This document shows positions 1 to 8,126 of a DNA stretch of 64,000 nucleotides, piece after piece; positions within the stretch are counted from its first letter, which is position 1, and every line of letters begins with the position of its first letter. Location: the NCBI GenBank assembly GCA_963926475.1, contig CAWUXE010000010.1, forward strand, positions 7,922 to 71,921, written 5' to 3'. Under the pieces are notes generated by a model that saw only the letters and a list, made by a program, of their open reading frames with translations, did no database searches and was not told the origin of the DNA. A program made the position numbers and the translations under genes. The DNA comes from UBA2040 sp002384725 (GTDB taxonomy: Bacteria; Bacteroidota; Bacteroidia; Flavobacteriales_D; Crocinitomicaceae).

Positions 1-308
1 TGACCCAAGCCGAATTAAATTATGTTGGCAGTATTACCATCGATCGCGTATTGATGGAAGCCGCAAATTTAATTGAAGGAGAACGAGTTCAAATCGTAAA
101 CATCAACAATGGTGAACGAATCGAGACATATGTGATTGCTGGAGAATCAAATTCAGGAACTATTTGTTTGAATGGACCAGCCGCACGAAGAGTTCAAATG
201 GGAGATTTAATCATAGTAATTGGCTACGGTTATTGCGAAATTGAAGAAGCAAAAACATTCAAACCATCGCTTGTTTTCCCTGATGAAACAACCAACTTAC
301 TTCCATAA
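1..308 (+). CDS. panD: aspartate 1-decarboxylase, 3' part
   Basis: C-terminal portion of PanD, the pyruvoyl enzyme that decarboxylates L-aspartate to beta-alanine for pantothenate and CoA synthesis. The reading frame is already open at the window edge (codons in phase from base 3) and contains YVGSITID, the Gly-Ser self-cleavage site that generates the pyruvoyl group, followed by LNGPAARRVQMGD, typical of the family. Only about ten N-terminal residues are missing, so the gene begins just outside the window. An internal TTG/ATG at 51/54 is not the start because homology runs upstream of it. The next gene starts directly after the TAA, suggesting one transcript; panC would be expected upstream. 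Confidence 0.93.
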   Translation, partial: TQAELNYVGSITIDRVLMEAANLIEGERVQIVNINNGERIETYVIAGESNSGTICLNGPAARRVQMGDLIIVIGYGYCEIEEAKTFKPSLVFPDETTNLLP

Positions 309-1346
309 ATGAAAAAAGGGATCACCTTTCTATTAAAAACTGTTTTACCTCTTTCAATTGGTGTTTATCTGATATGGCTGTTTTATACAAGTATGTCAGC
401 CGATTCAAAAGAGCAGTTTTACGAAACGATAGGAAAGGCGAACTATTTATGGATTATCATTTCACTTATTTTCGGATGGATTGCTGTCGTCGCGCGTGCC
501 CAACGATGGAAATATGTTCTGGAACCTTTGGGGCATCAAACACCACTTAAAAACAGGTATCACGCCATTACGATAGGTTATTTGATTAACTTGACAATAC
601 CAAGAGCCGGAGAAGCAACTCGTGCCGTTTCTTTATATCGCTCAGACAAGGTGCCTTTTGCTCAATCATTTGGAACTATTGTAGCCGAAAGAGCGGTCGA
701 TTTGTGCATGTTGGCTTCTATTTTCTTCATTACCACTTTAGTCGGCGGACAAGATTTCGATCTAATATGGGATAAATTGATGGTGAAATTTGGTGGCAAA
801 GGTTCTTTAGCAAGCGGATTTCAATGGAGATATGTCCTTTTTGGAGTAATAGGCGTTGGTTTATCAGTGCTCATTTTTCTCTATTATAAATCTCCCACTT
901 TCAAGGAAAAGTTACAAAATTTCATAAAAGGCCTTATCGGCGGAATACTCGCTATTTTTAAATCTAAAAATCCAGGAGGATACATTTTACAGACTTTCAT
1001 CATCTGGGGGTGTTATTTGCTAATGTTTGGATTGTGTTTCCTTGCTTTGGAGGAAACGTCTCATTTTCCCATCAAAGGCATGCTAATTGGCTTTGTTGCC
1101 GGTTCTGCAGGGATTACACTAACAAATGGAGGTATCGGCTCCTACCCGCTTCTAGTGGGCTTAGTAATTGCCTTTTATTTAAAACCCAGTTATCCAGATT
1201 CATCTGAAGGTATTGGCAACGCACTCGGATTACTCATTTGGGTTTCACAAACATTGATGATGATTATTTTGGGTTTACTATCTTTGTTATTGTTACCGAA
1301 GAATTATTCCTCGAAAGATGTCGAAACTACAACAGATAAAGAATAA
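309..1346 (+). CDS. lysylphosphatidylglycerol synthase TM-region / flippase-like membrane protein (UPF0104)
   Basis: Integral membrane protein of 345 aa with about eight hydrophobic segments. The stretch around residues 90-130 (NLTIPRAGEATRAVSLYR, then AERAVDL) matches the lysylphosphatidylglycerol synthase TM region/UPF0104 family, related to the membrane half of MprF and to AglD-type proteins. No aminoacyl-transfer domain is attached, so the substrate is unknown; a lipid or lipid-linked sugar transport role is inferred only from the family. ATG follows the panD stop with no gap, and the 3' end overlaps rfaE2 by 29 bp, so the three genes probably share a transcript. Confidence 0.85.
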   Translation: MKKGITFLLKTVLPLSIGVYLIWLFYTSMSADSKEQFYETIGKANYLWIIISLIFGWIAVVARAQRWKYVLEPLGHQTPLKNRYHAITIGYLINLTIPRAGEATRAVSLYRSDKVPFAQSFGTIVAERAVDLCMLASIFFITTLVGGQDFDLIWDKLMVKFGGKGSLASGFQWRYVLFGVIGVGLSVLIFLYYKSPTFKEKLQNFIKGLIGGILAIFKSKNPGGYILQTFIIWGCYLLMFGLCFLALEETSHFPIKGMLIGFVAGSAGITLTNGGIGSYPLLVGLVIAFYLKPSYPDSSEGIGNALGLLIWVSQTLMMIILGLLSLLLLPKNYSSKDVETTTDKE

Positions 1347-1833
1347 GATTCAAACTCTTGACGAAGCAGCAAAAATTGTCAAACAATGGCAAGATGCTGG
1401 TGAAAAGGTTGTATTCACGAATGGATGTTTCGACATTCTGCACAAAGGCCATGTTACTTATCTGGCCAAATCAGCTGATTTAGGGGATAAATTGGTTGTT
1501 GCTCTGAACACAGACCAATCGGTTAAAGCACAAGGGAAAAGTCCAGATCGACCAATAAACCCTGAAGATGCTCGATTGATGGTGCTCGCTTCTCTTTCCT
1601 TCATTGATCTCGTGATTCTTTTCGATCATGATACACCCCTAAAAGAAATTGTAACTCTTCAGCCTGATGTATTGGTCAAAGGGGCAGATTATGACCCGAA
1701 CGAAAAGGATGAGTTTTCGAAAAAATACATAGTGGGTTCAAAAGAAGTACGAGTGCTCGGTGGCAAAGTAAAAGTCATTGATTTAGTGGAAGGTTATTCA
1801 ACTACGAATATTTTAGCCAAGTCCAAAAAATAG
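1318..1833 (+). CDS. rfaE2: D-glycero-beta-D-manno-heptose 1-phosphate adenylyltransferase
   Basis: Stand-alone nucleotidyltransferase half of HldE, activating heptose-1-phosphate to ADP-heptose for the lipopolysaccharide core. The 171 aa protein has the cytidylyltransferase fold signature FTNGCFDILHKGH (residues about 33-45) with the HxGH nucleotide-binding motif, and LVKGADY near residue 120. There is no ribokinase-type kinase domain, so a separate HldA must exist elsewhere. The start overlaps the preceding membrane-protein gene by 29 bp, consistent with translational coupling. Confidence 0.93.
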   Translation: MSKLQQIKNKIQTLDEAAKIVKQWQDAGEKVVFTNGCFDILHKGHVTYLAKSADLGDKLVVALNTDQSVKAQGKSPDRPINPEDARLMVLASLSFIDLVILFDHDTPLKEIVTLQPDVLVKGADYDPNEKDEFSKKYIVGSKEVRVLGGKVKVIDLVEGYSTTNILAKSKK

Positions 1834-1932
1834 TCTACTTTTTAATTTCTGGTTTAAATCAGAATGAATTGATTCTCAATAGAGTTAACGACACGAATAT
1901 TGGTGCGTTTTTCTTGAATCAATATTTATATA

Positions 1933-2142
1933 TCATGAGAAATATTCTACTCTTATTTTGATTTTATCCGGATTTTCATTCGGAGCATTTCGGTAAGGAC
2001 CAAATCCAATATCAGGTGCACTTATAAGTACGGTATCGTTTGCACTATTTGTTGGAGACACTTGAGGAGTACCTTCAGCAAAAACGGTATTTGAAATTGA
2101 AAACGAGAAAACGACCAAAAGTGCGATCACCAATTTTGACAA
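1933..2142 (-). CDS. small secreted protein of unknown function, possibly frameshifted at its start
   Basis: 69 aa read from a TTG codon. Residues 1-22 form a convincing signal peptide (LVIALLVVFSFSISNTVFA) and the remaining 47 residues have no recognised domain. Upstream in frame there is a TGA, but an ATG at 2157-2155 opens another frame reading MKSIRI; removing one base between them would join it to SKLVIALL and give a normal start. Either the gene begins at TTG or a one-base insertion has damaged it. A weak -7-like TATTTTTA lies at 2189-2182. Real secretion is plausible; the function is unknown. Confidence 0.42.
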   Translation of the reverse strand: MSKLVIALLVVFSFSISNTVFAEGTPQVSPTNSANDTVLISAPDIGFGPYRNAPNENPDKIKIRVEYFS

Positions 2143-2577
2143 TACGAATTGATTTCATATTAATATTTGGTATTCATTTTCTAAAAATAGATCTGAATAT
2201 ATTTCTTTAAAAAAGACAAATTCTTTCCATTAGCATTATGCAAACAGTTCAGGTCTGTTCAAAAGATAGTTTAGGATTATTAAAATTAAGTGTAAAATTT
2301 AAAGGCATCAAAACTACATTTTATCATCAGGGAGCTATAACGTGCTATTTGAAGTAATAGTTGCACCGCCTTATATCCTATCCAAAATTCCCATTTAAAT
2401 ATTTTACGTTAAGGCTGCAAATGGCAGTTGTGGTTCAGTCTTCAATACAGAGGCAATATCTAAATGAATCACAAAGTTGAATTATTTTTTCAAAAGGTCA
2501 AAACTTTCCGTATAAAACTATTGACAACTCACAATATTAACCTTATAGCAATGTATTTCAACACCTTATAGGGCGTT
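2143..2577. other. gene-poor intergenic stretch
   Basis: AT-rich interval with no reading frame I can assign. The longest candidate on the plus strand is a 39-codon ORF from ATG 2238 to TAA 2355-2357 (begins MQTVQVCSKDS) without a promoter, ribosome site or recognisable family, so it is not called. The interval ends in the strong hairpin at 2578-2620, which could terminate an unrecognised small RNA. Confidence 0.5.
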
Positions 2578-2620
2578 AAAAAGACAATTGAATACTTACA
2601 AAGTATTCAATTGTCTTTTT
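2578..2620. terminator. perfect 20-bp hairpin, bidirectional terminator-like
   Basis: Bases 2578-2597 and 2601-2620 are exact reverse complements separated by the three-base loop ACA. The stem starts with five A and ends with five T, so on either strand transcription would meet a stem followed by a U tract. It lies between the gene-poor gap and the mraZ promoter and could insulate the dcw operon. Confidence 0.7.
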
Positions 2621-2642
2621 AACTTAAAATCAAATAACCCAT

Positions 2643-2652
2643 TTTTTACCAC
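2643..2652 (-). promoter_or_regulatory. inverted copy of the MraZ-box 10-mer
   Basis: The minus strand here reads GTGGTAAAAA, identical to the first of the two direct repeats at the mraZ start region about 93 bp downstream. Its opposite orientation and distance make a looping or accessory MraZ site possible, but a chance match in AT-rich DNA cannot be excluded. Confidence 0.35.
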
Positions 2653-2713
2653 CTAAAAATAAACTTTTAATACTACTATTTATAGGAGTTAATAAAAATA
2701 AGTGTTTTAACAT

Positions 2714-2745
2714 TTTGGTAGACTTATCAACATTACATATATTTG
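2714..2745 (+). promoter_or_regulatory. mraZ/dcw operon promoter, Bacteroidota type
   Basis: TTTG at 2714-2717 (-33 element) and TATATTTG at 2738-2745 (-7 element, consensus TAnnTTTG) are separated by 20 bases, the usual spacing for the primary sigma factor of this phylum. Transcription should start near 2751, giving a leader of about 43 nt before mraZ. Confidence 0.7.
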
Positions 2746-2764
2746 TGGTAAAAAGTGGTAAAAT
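2745..2764 (+). promoter_or_regulatory. probable MraZ operator (two direct GTGGT repeats)
   Basis: Two adjacent 10-base units, GTGGTAAAAA (2745-2754) and GTGGTAAAAT (2755-2764), repeat with one helical turn spacing and overlap the predicted transcription start. MraZ regulators bind short G-rich direct repeats with about 10-bp period near their own promoters in other bacteria, so this is a good candidate for autorepression of the dcw cluster. Confidence 0.6.
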
Positions 2765-2793
2765 CTCTTTATTTTTACCCATTATAAGAAGTC

Positions 2794-3252
2794 ATGTCAG
2801 GTCTAGTAGGAGAATACGAAGTGAAGCTCGACAACAAAGGTCGATTCATGTTTCCAGCGAATTTGCGGAAGCAGCTTTCTCCTAGCGCCCAAGAAAACTT
2901 CATGTTGAACAAAGGTTTTGAAGAATGTCTCACGCTATTCCCGATGAATGAATGGGAAACACTCAGCTCGCGACTTTCCAAACTCAATTTGTTCGTCCCT
3001 AAAAACCGAATGTTTTATCGCCTCTTTCACCAAGGAGCGAAAAACACTTCACTTGACAGTGCAGGACGCGTTCTTGTGCCCATCCATTTGATGGATAGAG
3101 TGGGTTTGAAAAAGGAGGTCATGCTAATTGCATACAACGACCGCATCGAAATCTGGGACAAGACCATGTACCTTGAAATGATTGAGGGCAATATGACTGA
3201 TTTTGCCGATTTGGCAAATGAAGTAATGGGAAACGTAAATGAGCAAGAATAA
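2794..3252 (+). CDS. mraZ: transcriptional regulator MraZ
   Basis: 152 aa protein with two AbrB-like SpoVT/MraZ domains: N-terminal GEYEVKLDNKGRFMFPANLR (residues about 6-25) and a second repeat LDSAGRVLVPIHL near 87-99. MraZ forms rings that bind direct repeats upstream of the dcw cluster and repress it; RsmH antagonises it in E. coli. It is the first gene of the cluster, directly behind the candidate MraZ boxes at 2745-2764, and its end overlaps rsmH by 14 bp. Length is normal for the family. Confidence 0.95.
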   Translation: MSGLVGEYEVKLDNKGRFMFPANLRKQLSPSAQENFMLNKGFEECLTLFPMNEWETLSSRLSKLNLFVPKNRMFYRLFHQGAKNTSLDSAGRVLVPIHLMDRVGLKKEVMLIAYNDRIEIWDKTMYLEMIEGNMTDFADLANEVMGNVNEQE

Positions 3253-4162
3253 CACAGACTATCATAACCCAGTAATGCTCAAAGAATGTCTGGACGGATT
3301 AAACATCCGTCCAGATGGAATTTATGTTGATGTTACCTTTGGTGGAGGTGGTCATTCTCGTGCTATTTTCGACCTACTATCAAGTAAAGGAATCCTAGTA
3401 GCGTTCGACCAAGACGTCCAAGCGAAAGAAAATATATGGGGAGCGAAAAATTTTCATTTTGTCGAAAGTAATTTCTCTTTTTTACGTAACCAATTAAAAC
3501 TTCGCGGAATTACAAAAGTAGATGGCATTCTTGCTGATCTTGGCGTCTCATCTCATCAATTTGATGAGGGTGATCGCGGTTTTTCAATTCGTTCGAATGC
3601 CCCGCTAGATATGCGTATGAACCAAAAAGCAGCTATCTCTGCAGCGAACATCGTAAACGATTACGAAGTAAATGAAATAGCACGTATTCTTGGTCAATAT
3701 GGCGAGTTAAAAAACGCTGGTCGAATCGCTAGAGGTATAGTGAGTTTTCGGAGCAACAAGAAAATTGAAACAACGGGTGATTTAATGGCCGCTACACGGC
3801 CCTTTGCACCCAAGTTTAAGGATCACAAATTTTTCGCCCAAGTATTTCAAGGTATACGCATCGAAGTGAATGATGAAATGAAAACGCTAGAAAGTTTCTT
3901 GCTGCAGACAGAAGATGTATTGGCTCCAGGAGGAAGACTTGTGGTAATGTCCTACCATTCGCTTGAAGACAGACCCGTTAAAAACTACATGAAAAGAGGA
4001 TCTCTTGATGGAACCATTGAGAAAGACTTTTTCGGCAACATATTAAAACCTTTCACAGAAATCAATAGACACCCAATTGAGGCAAGTGAAGTGGAAAGAG
4101 AAACAAACAACAGAGCCCGCAGCGCAAAATTAAGAATAGCTGAGCGAAACGATGGAGAATAG
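3239..4162 (+). CDS. rsmH: 16S rRNA (cytosine(1402)-N(4))-methyltransferase
   Basis: 307 aa SAM-dependent methyltransferase modifying C1402 of 16S rRNA in the P site. Visible motifs are YVDVTFGGGGHSRAI (SAM-binding loop, about residues 29-43), DGILADLGVSSHQFD, the DRGFSIR...PLDMRM segment and the C-terminal YHSLEDRPVKN. The start overlaps mraZ and the end overlaps ftsL by 11 bp, so expression is coupled. Conventional second gene of the dcw cluster. Confidence 0.96.
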   Translation: MSKNNTDYHNPVMLKECLDGLNIRPDGIYVDVTFGGGGHSRAIFDLLSSKGILVAFDQDVQAKENIWGAKNFHFVESNFSFLRNQLKLRGITKVDGILADLGVSSHQFDEGDRGFSIRSNAPLDMRMNQKAAISAANIVNDYEVNEIARILGQYGELKNAGRIARGIVSFRSNKKIETTGDLMAATRPFAPKFKDHKFFAQVFQGIRIEVNDEMKTLESFLLQTEDVLAPGGRLVVMSYHSLEDRPVKNYMKRGSLDGTIEKDFFGNILKPFTEINRHPIEASEVERETNNRARSAKLRIAERNDGE

Positions 4163-4556
4163 AGTAACAGATAAGGAAGAGGAAACTCCAATGGACGCCA
4201 TTTCGAAGAAATCAAAATCTTTAAAAAAATCGTCGAACACTGGAAATCCTTTGATGCAAATATTGAATGGCGAATTCTTGTCAAAGGAATTTGTTGTGAA
4301 AAACCTTGGCTTCATCTTCTACTTCATTTTTCTGCTCATTCTTTTGGTGGCGAAAGGTTATTACGATAAAAAATTGACCAAAAGCGTCGACACTTCCCTA
4401 AATGAACTAGATGAATTGACCGGTGATTATGTAGCCAAAAAAGCACAGCTCGAAGAAGAAACAAAACGAATCACCCTTGTAAAAGAATTGGAGCCGTTTG
4501 GCCTGAAAGAAACCGAAAATCCGACCAAAGTAATTCGGGTAGACAAAGAAGATTAA
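4152..4556 (+). CDS. ftsL: FtsL-like cell division protein
   Basis: 134 aa bitopic protein with a basic cytoplasmic N-terminus of about 50 residues, one membrane helix (residues about 51-68, NLGFIFYFIFLLILLVAKGY) and a coiled-coil-like periplasmic part. The sequence is too diverged to be sure from homology, but its position between rsmH and ftsI, size and topology are those of the FtsL-like proteins of Bacteroidota. Expected partner of FtsQ and a DivIC/FtsB protein in activating FtsWI. Its N-terminus lies over the end of rsmH. Confidence 0.8.
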   Translation: MENRVTDKEEETPMDAISKKSKSLKKSSNTGNPLMQILNGEFLSKEFVVKNLGFIFYFIFLLILLVAKGYYDKKLTKSVDTSLNELDELTGDYVAKKAQLEEETKRITLVKELEPFGLKETENPTKVIRVDKED

Positions 4557-4557
4557 A

Positions 4558-6669
4558 GTGAAAGAAAGAAAAGACATATACTGGAGAGCCTACCTGATTT
4601 ATTTCGGATTTGTTGCTTTGATGTTGCTTGTGCTTTTCCAAACCCTTTCGCTACAATGGCAGGACGTTGCGAAAGATCTAGATTTAACGGAGGAAAACGA
4701 AGGGAAAATTCCAACCAGATTAAGAGAACGAATTCCACGACGTGGAGAAATTCTTGATGCAAACCGAACGCCATTAGTTACTTCTGTTCCTTTCTACGAC
4801 ATCCACATGGACCCACAAGTGGTGGAAGAAAAAATATTCTTGGAGGAAATTTCTAACCTCAGTCGAGAATTAGCGAAAATGTATCCTTCCATGAGCGCTG
4901 GGGATTACGAACGCTATATCCGAAGAGCTAGAAAAAATGGAAAAAGGTACTTATTGATAAAAAAGCGTGTTACAAACGAAGAACGCAGAAAACTAAAAGA
5001 ATTCCCAATCTATAATCTCGGTCGATTAAAAGGAGGCTTAATCGATACGGACGAAACAATAATTCGCAAACGGCCACAAGGGGAACTGCTAAAAAGAACA
5101 CTTGGTTTCGTTCAAAAAAACGCGGATGGCACTTTTTTACGAGTTGGAATTGAAGGAGCATACAACGACTACTTAACGGGTGAAAAAGGAGAAGAAATTG
5201 AACAGAAAATCTCCACTGGATGGAAACGCACTGGACAGATAGTAAAAGACGCTGTCGAGGGAGCAGATGTAATTACAACAATCGATAAGGAAATTCAAGA
5301 AGTAGCACATTCGGAGTTATACCGACAACTGCAAGATCAAGGAGCAAAACATGGTACAGCTATCGTAATGGAGGTAAGTACAGGTCATGTAAAAGCAATT
5401 GCCAACTTAAAAAGAGGTCGTGATGGGAATTATTACGAGTCTTACAACTACGGAATAGGAACAAAGGAAGTTCCAGGGTCTACTTTCAAACTAGCCTCCC
5501 TAATGGCTGCGCTTGAGGATAAGAAAATTCATATGTCAGATACGGTAGGCGCTTACGGAAAATACACCTTCTACGATGAACTATTGACCGACTCTAAAAC
5601 GGATGGATATGGACGCATTACAATCAAACGAGCTTTTGAACTTTCATCGAATGTAATTTCTCGTGTTATCTACAACGCCTACAGAAATGAGCCCGAAGCA
5701 TTCGTTAAAAGACTGCGATCATTTGGCCTTGGCGATCCATTAGGCATAGACTTAGAAGGAGAAAGTGATCCAACGCTTTATGCTCCTGGAAGTACCAACT
5801 GGTCTGGAATTTCTTTACCCTGGATGGCAATCGGTTACGAAGTCCAACAAACTCCACTTCAAACTTTGGCTTTCTACAATGCTGTTGCCAACAATGGTAG
5901 ACTTGTTCGTCCATTGTTTGTGAGTGAAATCAGAAGAAATGGACAAATCGTAAAACGTTTTGACCCAGTAACTCTTCGATCTAAAATATGCTCAACCAGC
6001 ACATTAACAGCACTTCAACGGGCGCTGGAAGGTGTTATAGAAAGCGGAACTGGCTCTGCTTTAAAATCGGCTTATTTCAAAATCGCTGGAAAAACGGGAA
6101 CGGCAAGAGTTTTGAATTCAGATCTTCGATATGGGAACAAAGGAGAAGAAAAACACCAAGCTTCGTTTGTCGGATATTTCCCTGCGAAAAAACCAATATA
6201 CAGTTGCATAGTAGTGATCACAGCACCAAACAAGGACATCTACGGTGCTTCGGTTTCCGGAACCGTCTTTAGCGCCATTGCCAACAAAGTGTACGCATCA
6301 ACACTCAGCTATCACAAAGCAATAAACGAACAACCTCGATTAAAAGGTCCTTTTCCAAAGTCGATGAGCGGGTCCAACGATGATTTACAAACCGTTTACC
6401 GAAATCTTCAAATTCCTTACTCGAAAAAAATCCAAGAAGAGTGGGTGAACACAAAGGTTAGTGACAAAGGAATCCTCTTCCAAACAAGAAATATTGCAAG
6501 GAATGCTATGCCTAATGTAATGGGTTTATCTGCAAAAGATGCCGTGTACCTAATCGAAAAAAGTGGAATGATGGCCTCGATAAAAGGCAACGGTAAAGTG
6601 GTAGCACAATATCCCTATGCTGGTTCATCTTTAATTAGTGGAGGAATAGCACAAATAGTACTGAAATGA
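4558..6669 (+). CDS. ftsI: penicillin-binding protein 3 / septal transpeptidase with PASTA domain
   Basis: 703 aa class B PBP that cross-links septal peptidoglycan. Order: short cytoplasmic tail, membrane anchor at about 10-30, dimerisation domain, then transpeptidase with STFK (Ser308 nucleophile), SSN (363-365) and KTGT (from 512). The last ~65 residues (MPNVMGLSAKDAVYLIEKSG...) form a PASTA domain, which is common in PBPs of this phylum. The start is GTG at 4558, one base after the ftsL stop; no upstream alternative fits. The end overlaps murE in ATGA. Confidence 0.95.
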   Translation: MKERKDIYWRAYLIYFGFVALMLLVLFQTLSLQWQDVAKDLDLTEENEGKIPTRLRERIPRRGEILDANRTPLVTSVPFYDIHMDPQVVEEKIFLEEISNLSRELAKMYPSMSAGDYERYIRRARKNGKRYLLIKKRVTNEERRKLKEFPIYNLGRLKGGLIDTDETIIRKRPQGELLKRTLGFVQKNADGTFLRVGIEGAYNDYLTGEKGEEIEQKISTGWKRTGQIVKDAVEGADVITTIDKEIQEVAHSELYRQLQDQGAKHGTAIVMEVSTGHVKAIANLKRGRDGNYYESYNYGIGTKEVPGSTFKLASLMAALEDKKIHMSDTVGAYGKYTFYDELLTDSKTDGYGRITIKRAFELSSNVISRVIYNAYRNEPEAFVKRLRSFGLGDPLGIDLEGESDPTLYAPGSTNWSGISLPWMAIGYEVQQTPLQTLAFYNAVANNGRLVRPLFVSEIRRNGQIVKRFDPVTLRSKICSTSTLTALQRALEGVIESGTGSALKSAYFKIAGKTGTARVLNSDLRYGNKGEEKHQASFVGYFPAKKPIYSCIVVITAPNKDIYGASVSGTVFSAIANKVYASTLSYHKAINEQPRLKGPFPKSMSGSNDDLQTVYRNLQIPYSKKIQEEWVNTKVSDKGILFQTRNIARNAMPNVMGLSAKDAVYLIEKSGMMASIKGNGKVVAQYPYAGSSLISGGIAQIVLK

Positions 6670-8126
6670 GTCAGAAATTAGTACATATCTTGGATTCTAT
6701 TGCTGTTTTAAACAGCAACTGGGATAAGAATGCAGAAATCTCAAGACTCTCGTTCGACTCGCGTGATGTTGATAAAAACACTTTGTTTTTCGCGGTAGCT
6801 GGAAGTACAACAGATGGTCACAAATACATTGACCAAGTGCTTGCAAAAGGATGTAAAAACATAGTTGTCGAAAGTGATTTTACTTCGGATGACTGCAATG
6901 TTATTTGCGTTGCCGATAGTGCTCAAGCCTTATCAATTGGTGCGCATAATTTCTTTGGAAAACCTTCAGAAAAAGTAAAATTGATTGGGATTACAGGGAC
7001 AAATGGTAAAACAACAACTACTTCCCTGCTTTTCAATTTATTCATGCAAATGGGACACAAAAGCGGCCTGATTTCGACTGTTGTAAATAAAATAGGAAAC
7101 ACAGACATTCCTACAACTCATACAACACCAAATCCGATTGCACTTTGTGATTTATTGAACCAAATGGTAGAACAAAATTGTACGCATGTTTTCATGGAAG
7201 TAAGCTCTCATGCCATACACCAGAAAAGAATGTTCGCACTGAATTATACCATCGGAGCATTCACGAACATCACGCACGACCACTTGGATTACCACAAAAC
7301 ATTCAAAGAGTACATCGACGTTAAAAAAAGCTTCTTTGATCATTTGGGACCGAATGCCATTGCTCTGACCAATGCCGATGATAAGAACGGTGCTGTAATG
7401 TTGCAAAACACCCAAGCAACGAAATATACTTACGCTTTAAAATCACCTTCTGACTTCAAAGGAAAAATCATCGAAAACGAATTATCTGGACTTATCCTTC
7501 AGATCAACGGAACAGAGCTTTACACGCAGCTAATAGGTGAATTTAATGGGTACAATTTACTCGCGGTTTTCGGTATTGCACAATTGCTTGAACTAGACAA
7601 ATTAGAAGTGCTTACACAAATGAGTACTTTAAAATCAGTTGACGGTCGATTTGAATTCTTCAAAAGCGAAGGGAACGTAACGTGTATCGTGGACTATGCC
7701 CACACTCCAGATGCATTAGAAAACGTGCTAAAAACCATTCTAAGCTTCAAAAAAGTAAGCACAAAAGTATTGACCATATTGGGCTGTGGTGGTGATAGAG
7801 ACAAAACGAAACGTCCTAAAATGGCTGCGATTGCCAATAGCATGAGCGACCAAAGCATACTCACTTCAGACAACCCGAGAACTGAAAATCCAGATACTAT
7901 TTTAGAAGAAATGGAGGCTGGAATAGATTCAAAAGGTTTAATGAAAAACCTGACTATTTCAGATAGAAAAGAAGCAATCAAACTAGGAATTTCCTTGGCA
8001 AAAACGGGAGATATTCTCTTGATTGCTGGAAAGGGACATGAAAAATACCAAGATATAAACGGAACGAAACACACCTTCGATGATATAGCCATCGCGAAGG
8101 AATTATTCATCAAAATGAAGAGATAA
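6666..8126 (+). CDS. murE: UDP-N-acetylmuramoyl-L-alanyl-D-glutamate--2,6-diaminopimelate ligase
   Basis: 486 aa cytoplasmic Mur ligase adding the third stem residue of the peptidoglycan precursor. ATP-binding loop GITGTNGKTTTT lies near residues 108-119, the Mur-ligase SSHAIHQKR segment near 180 and the DNPRTENP motif near 400; DNPR is the signature for meso-diaminopimelate rather than lysine. ATG overlaps the ftsI stop by four bases and the stop overlaps mraY by one base. Confidence 0.96.
   Translation: MSQKLVHILDSIAVLNSNWDKNAEISRLSFDSRDVDKNTLFFAVAGSTTDGHKYIDQVLAKGCKNIVVESDFTSDDCNVICVADSAQALSIGAHNFFGKPSEKVKLIGITGTNGKTTTTSLLFNLFMQMGHKSGLISTVVNKIGNTDIPTTHTTPNPIALCDLLNQMVEQNCTHVFMEVSSHAIHQKRMFALNYTIGAFTNITHDHLDYHKTFKEYIDVKKSFFDHLGPNAIALTNADDKNGAVMLQNTQATKYTYALKSPSDFKGKIIENELSGLILQINGTELYTQLIGEFNGYNLLAVFGIAQLLELDKLEVLTQMSTLKSVDGRFEFFKSEGNVTCIVDYAHTPDALENVLKTILSFKKVSTKVLTILGCGGDRDKTKRPKMAAIANSMSDQSILTSDNPRTENPDTILEEMEAGIDSKGLMKNLTISDRKEAIKLGISLAKTGDILLIAGKGHEKYQDINGTKHTFDDIAIAKELFIKMKR

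Noticed and set aside
2238..2357. 39-codon ORF (MQTVQVCSKDS...) in the gap before mraZ
   Set aside because: Too short, no promoter, no family, no conservation that I can test; consistent with chance.
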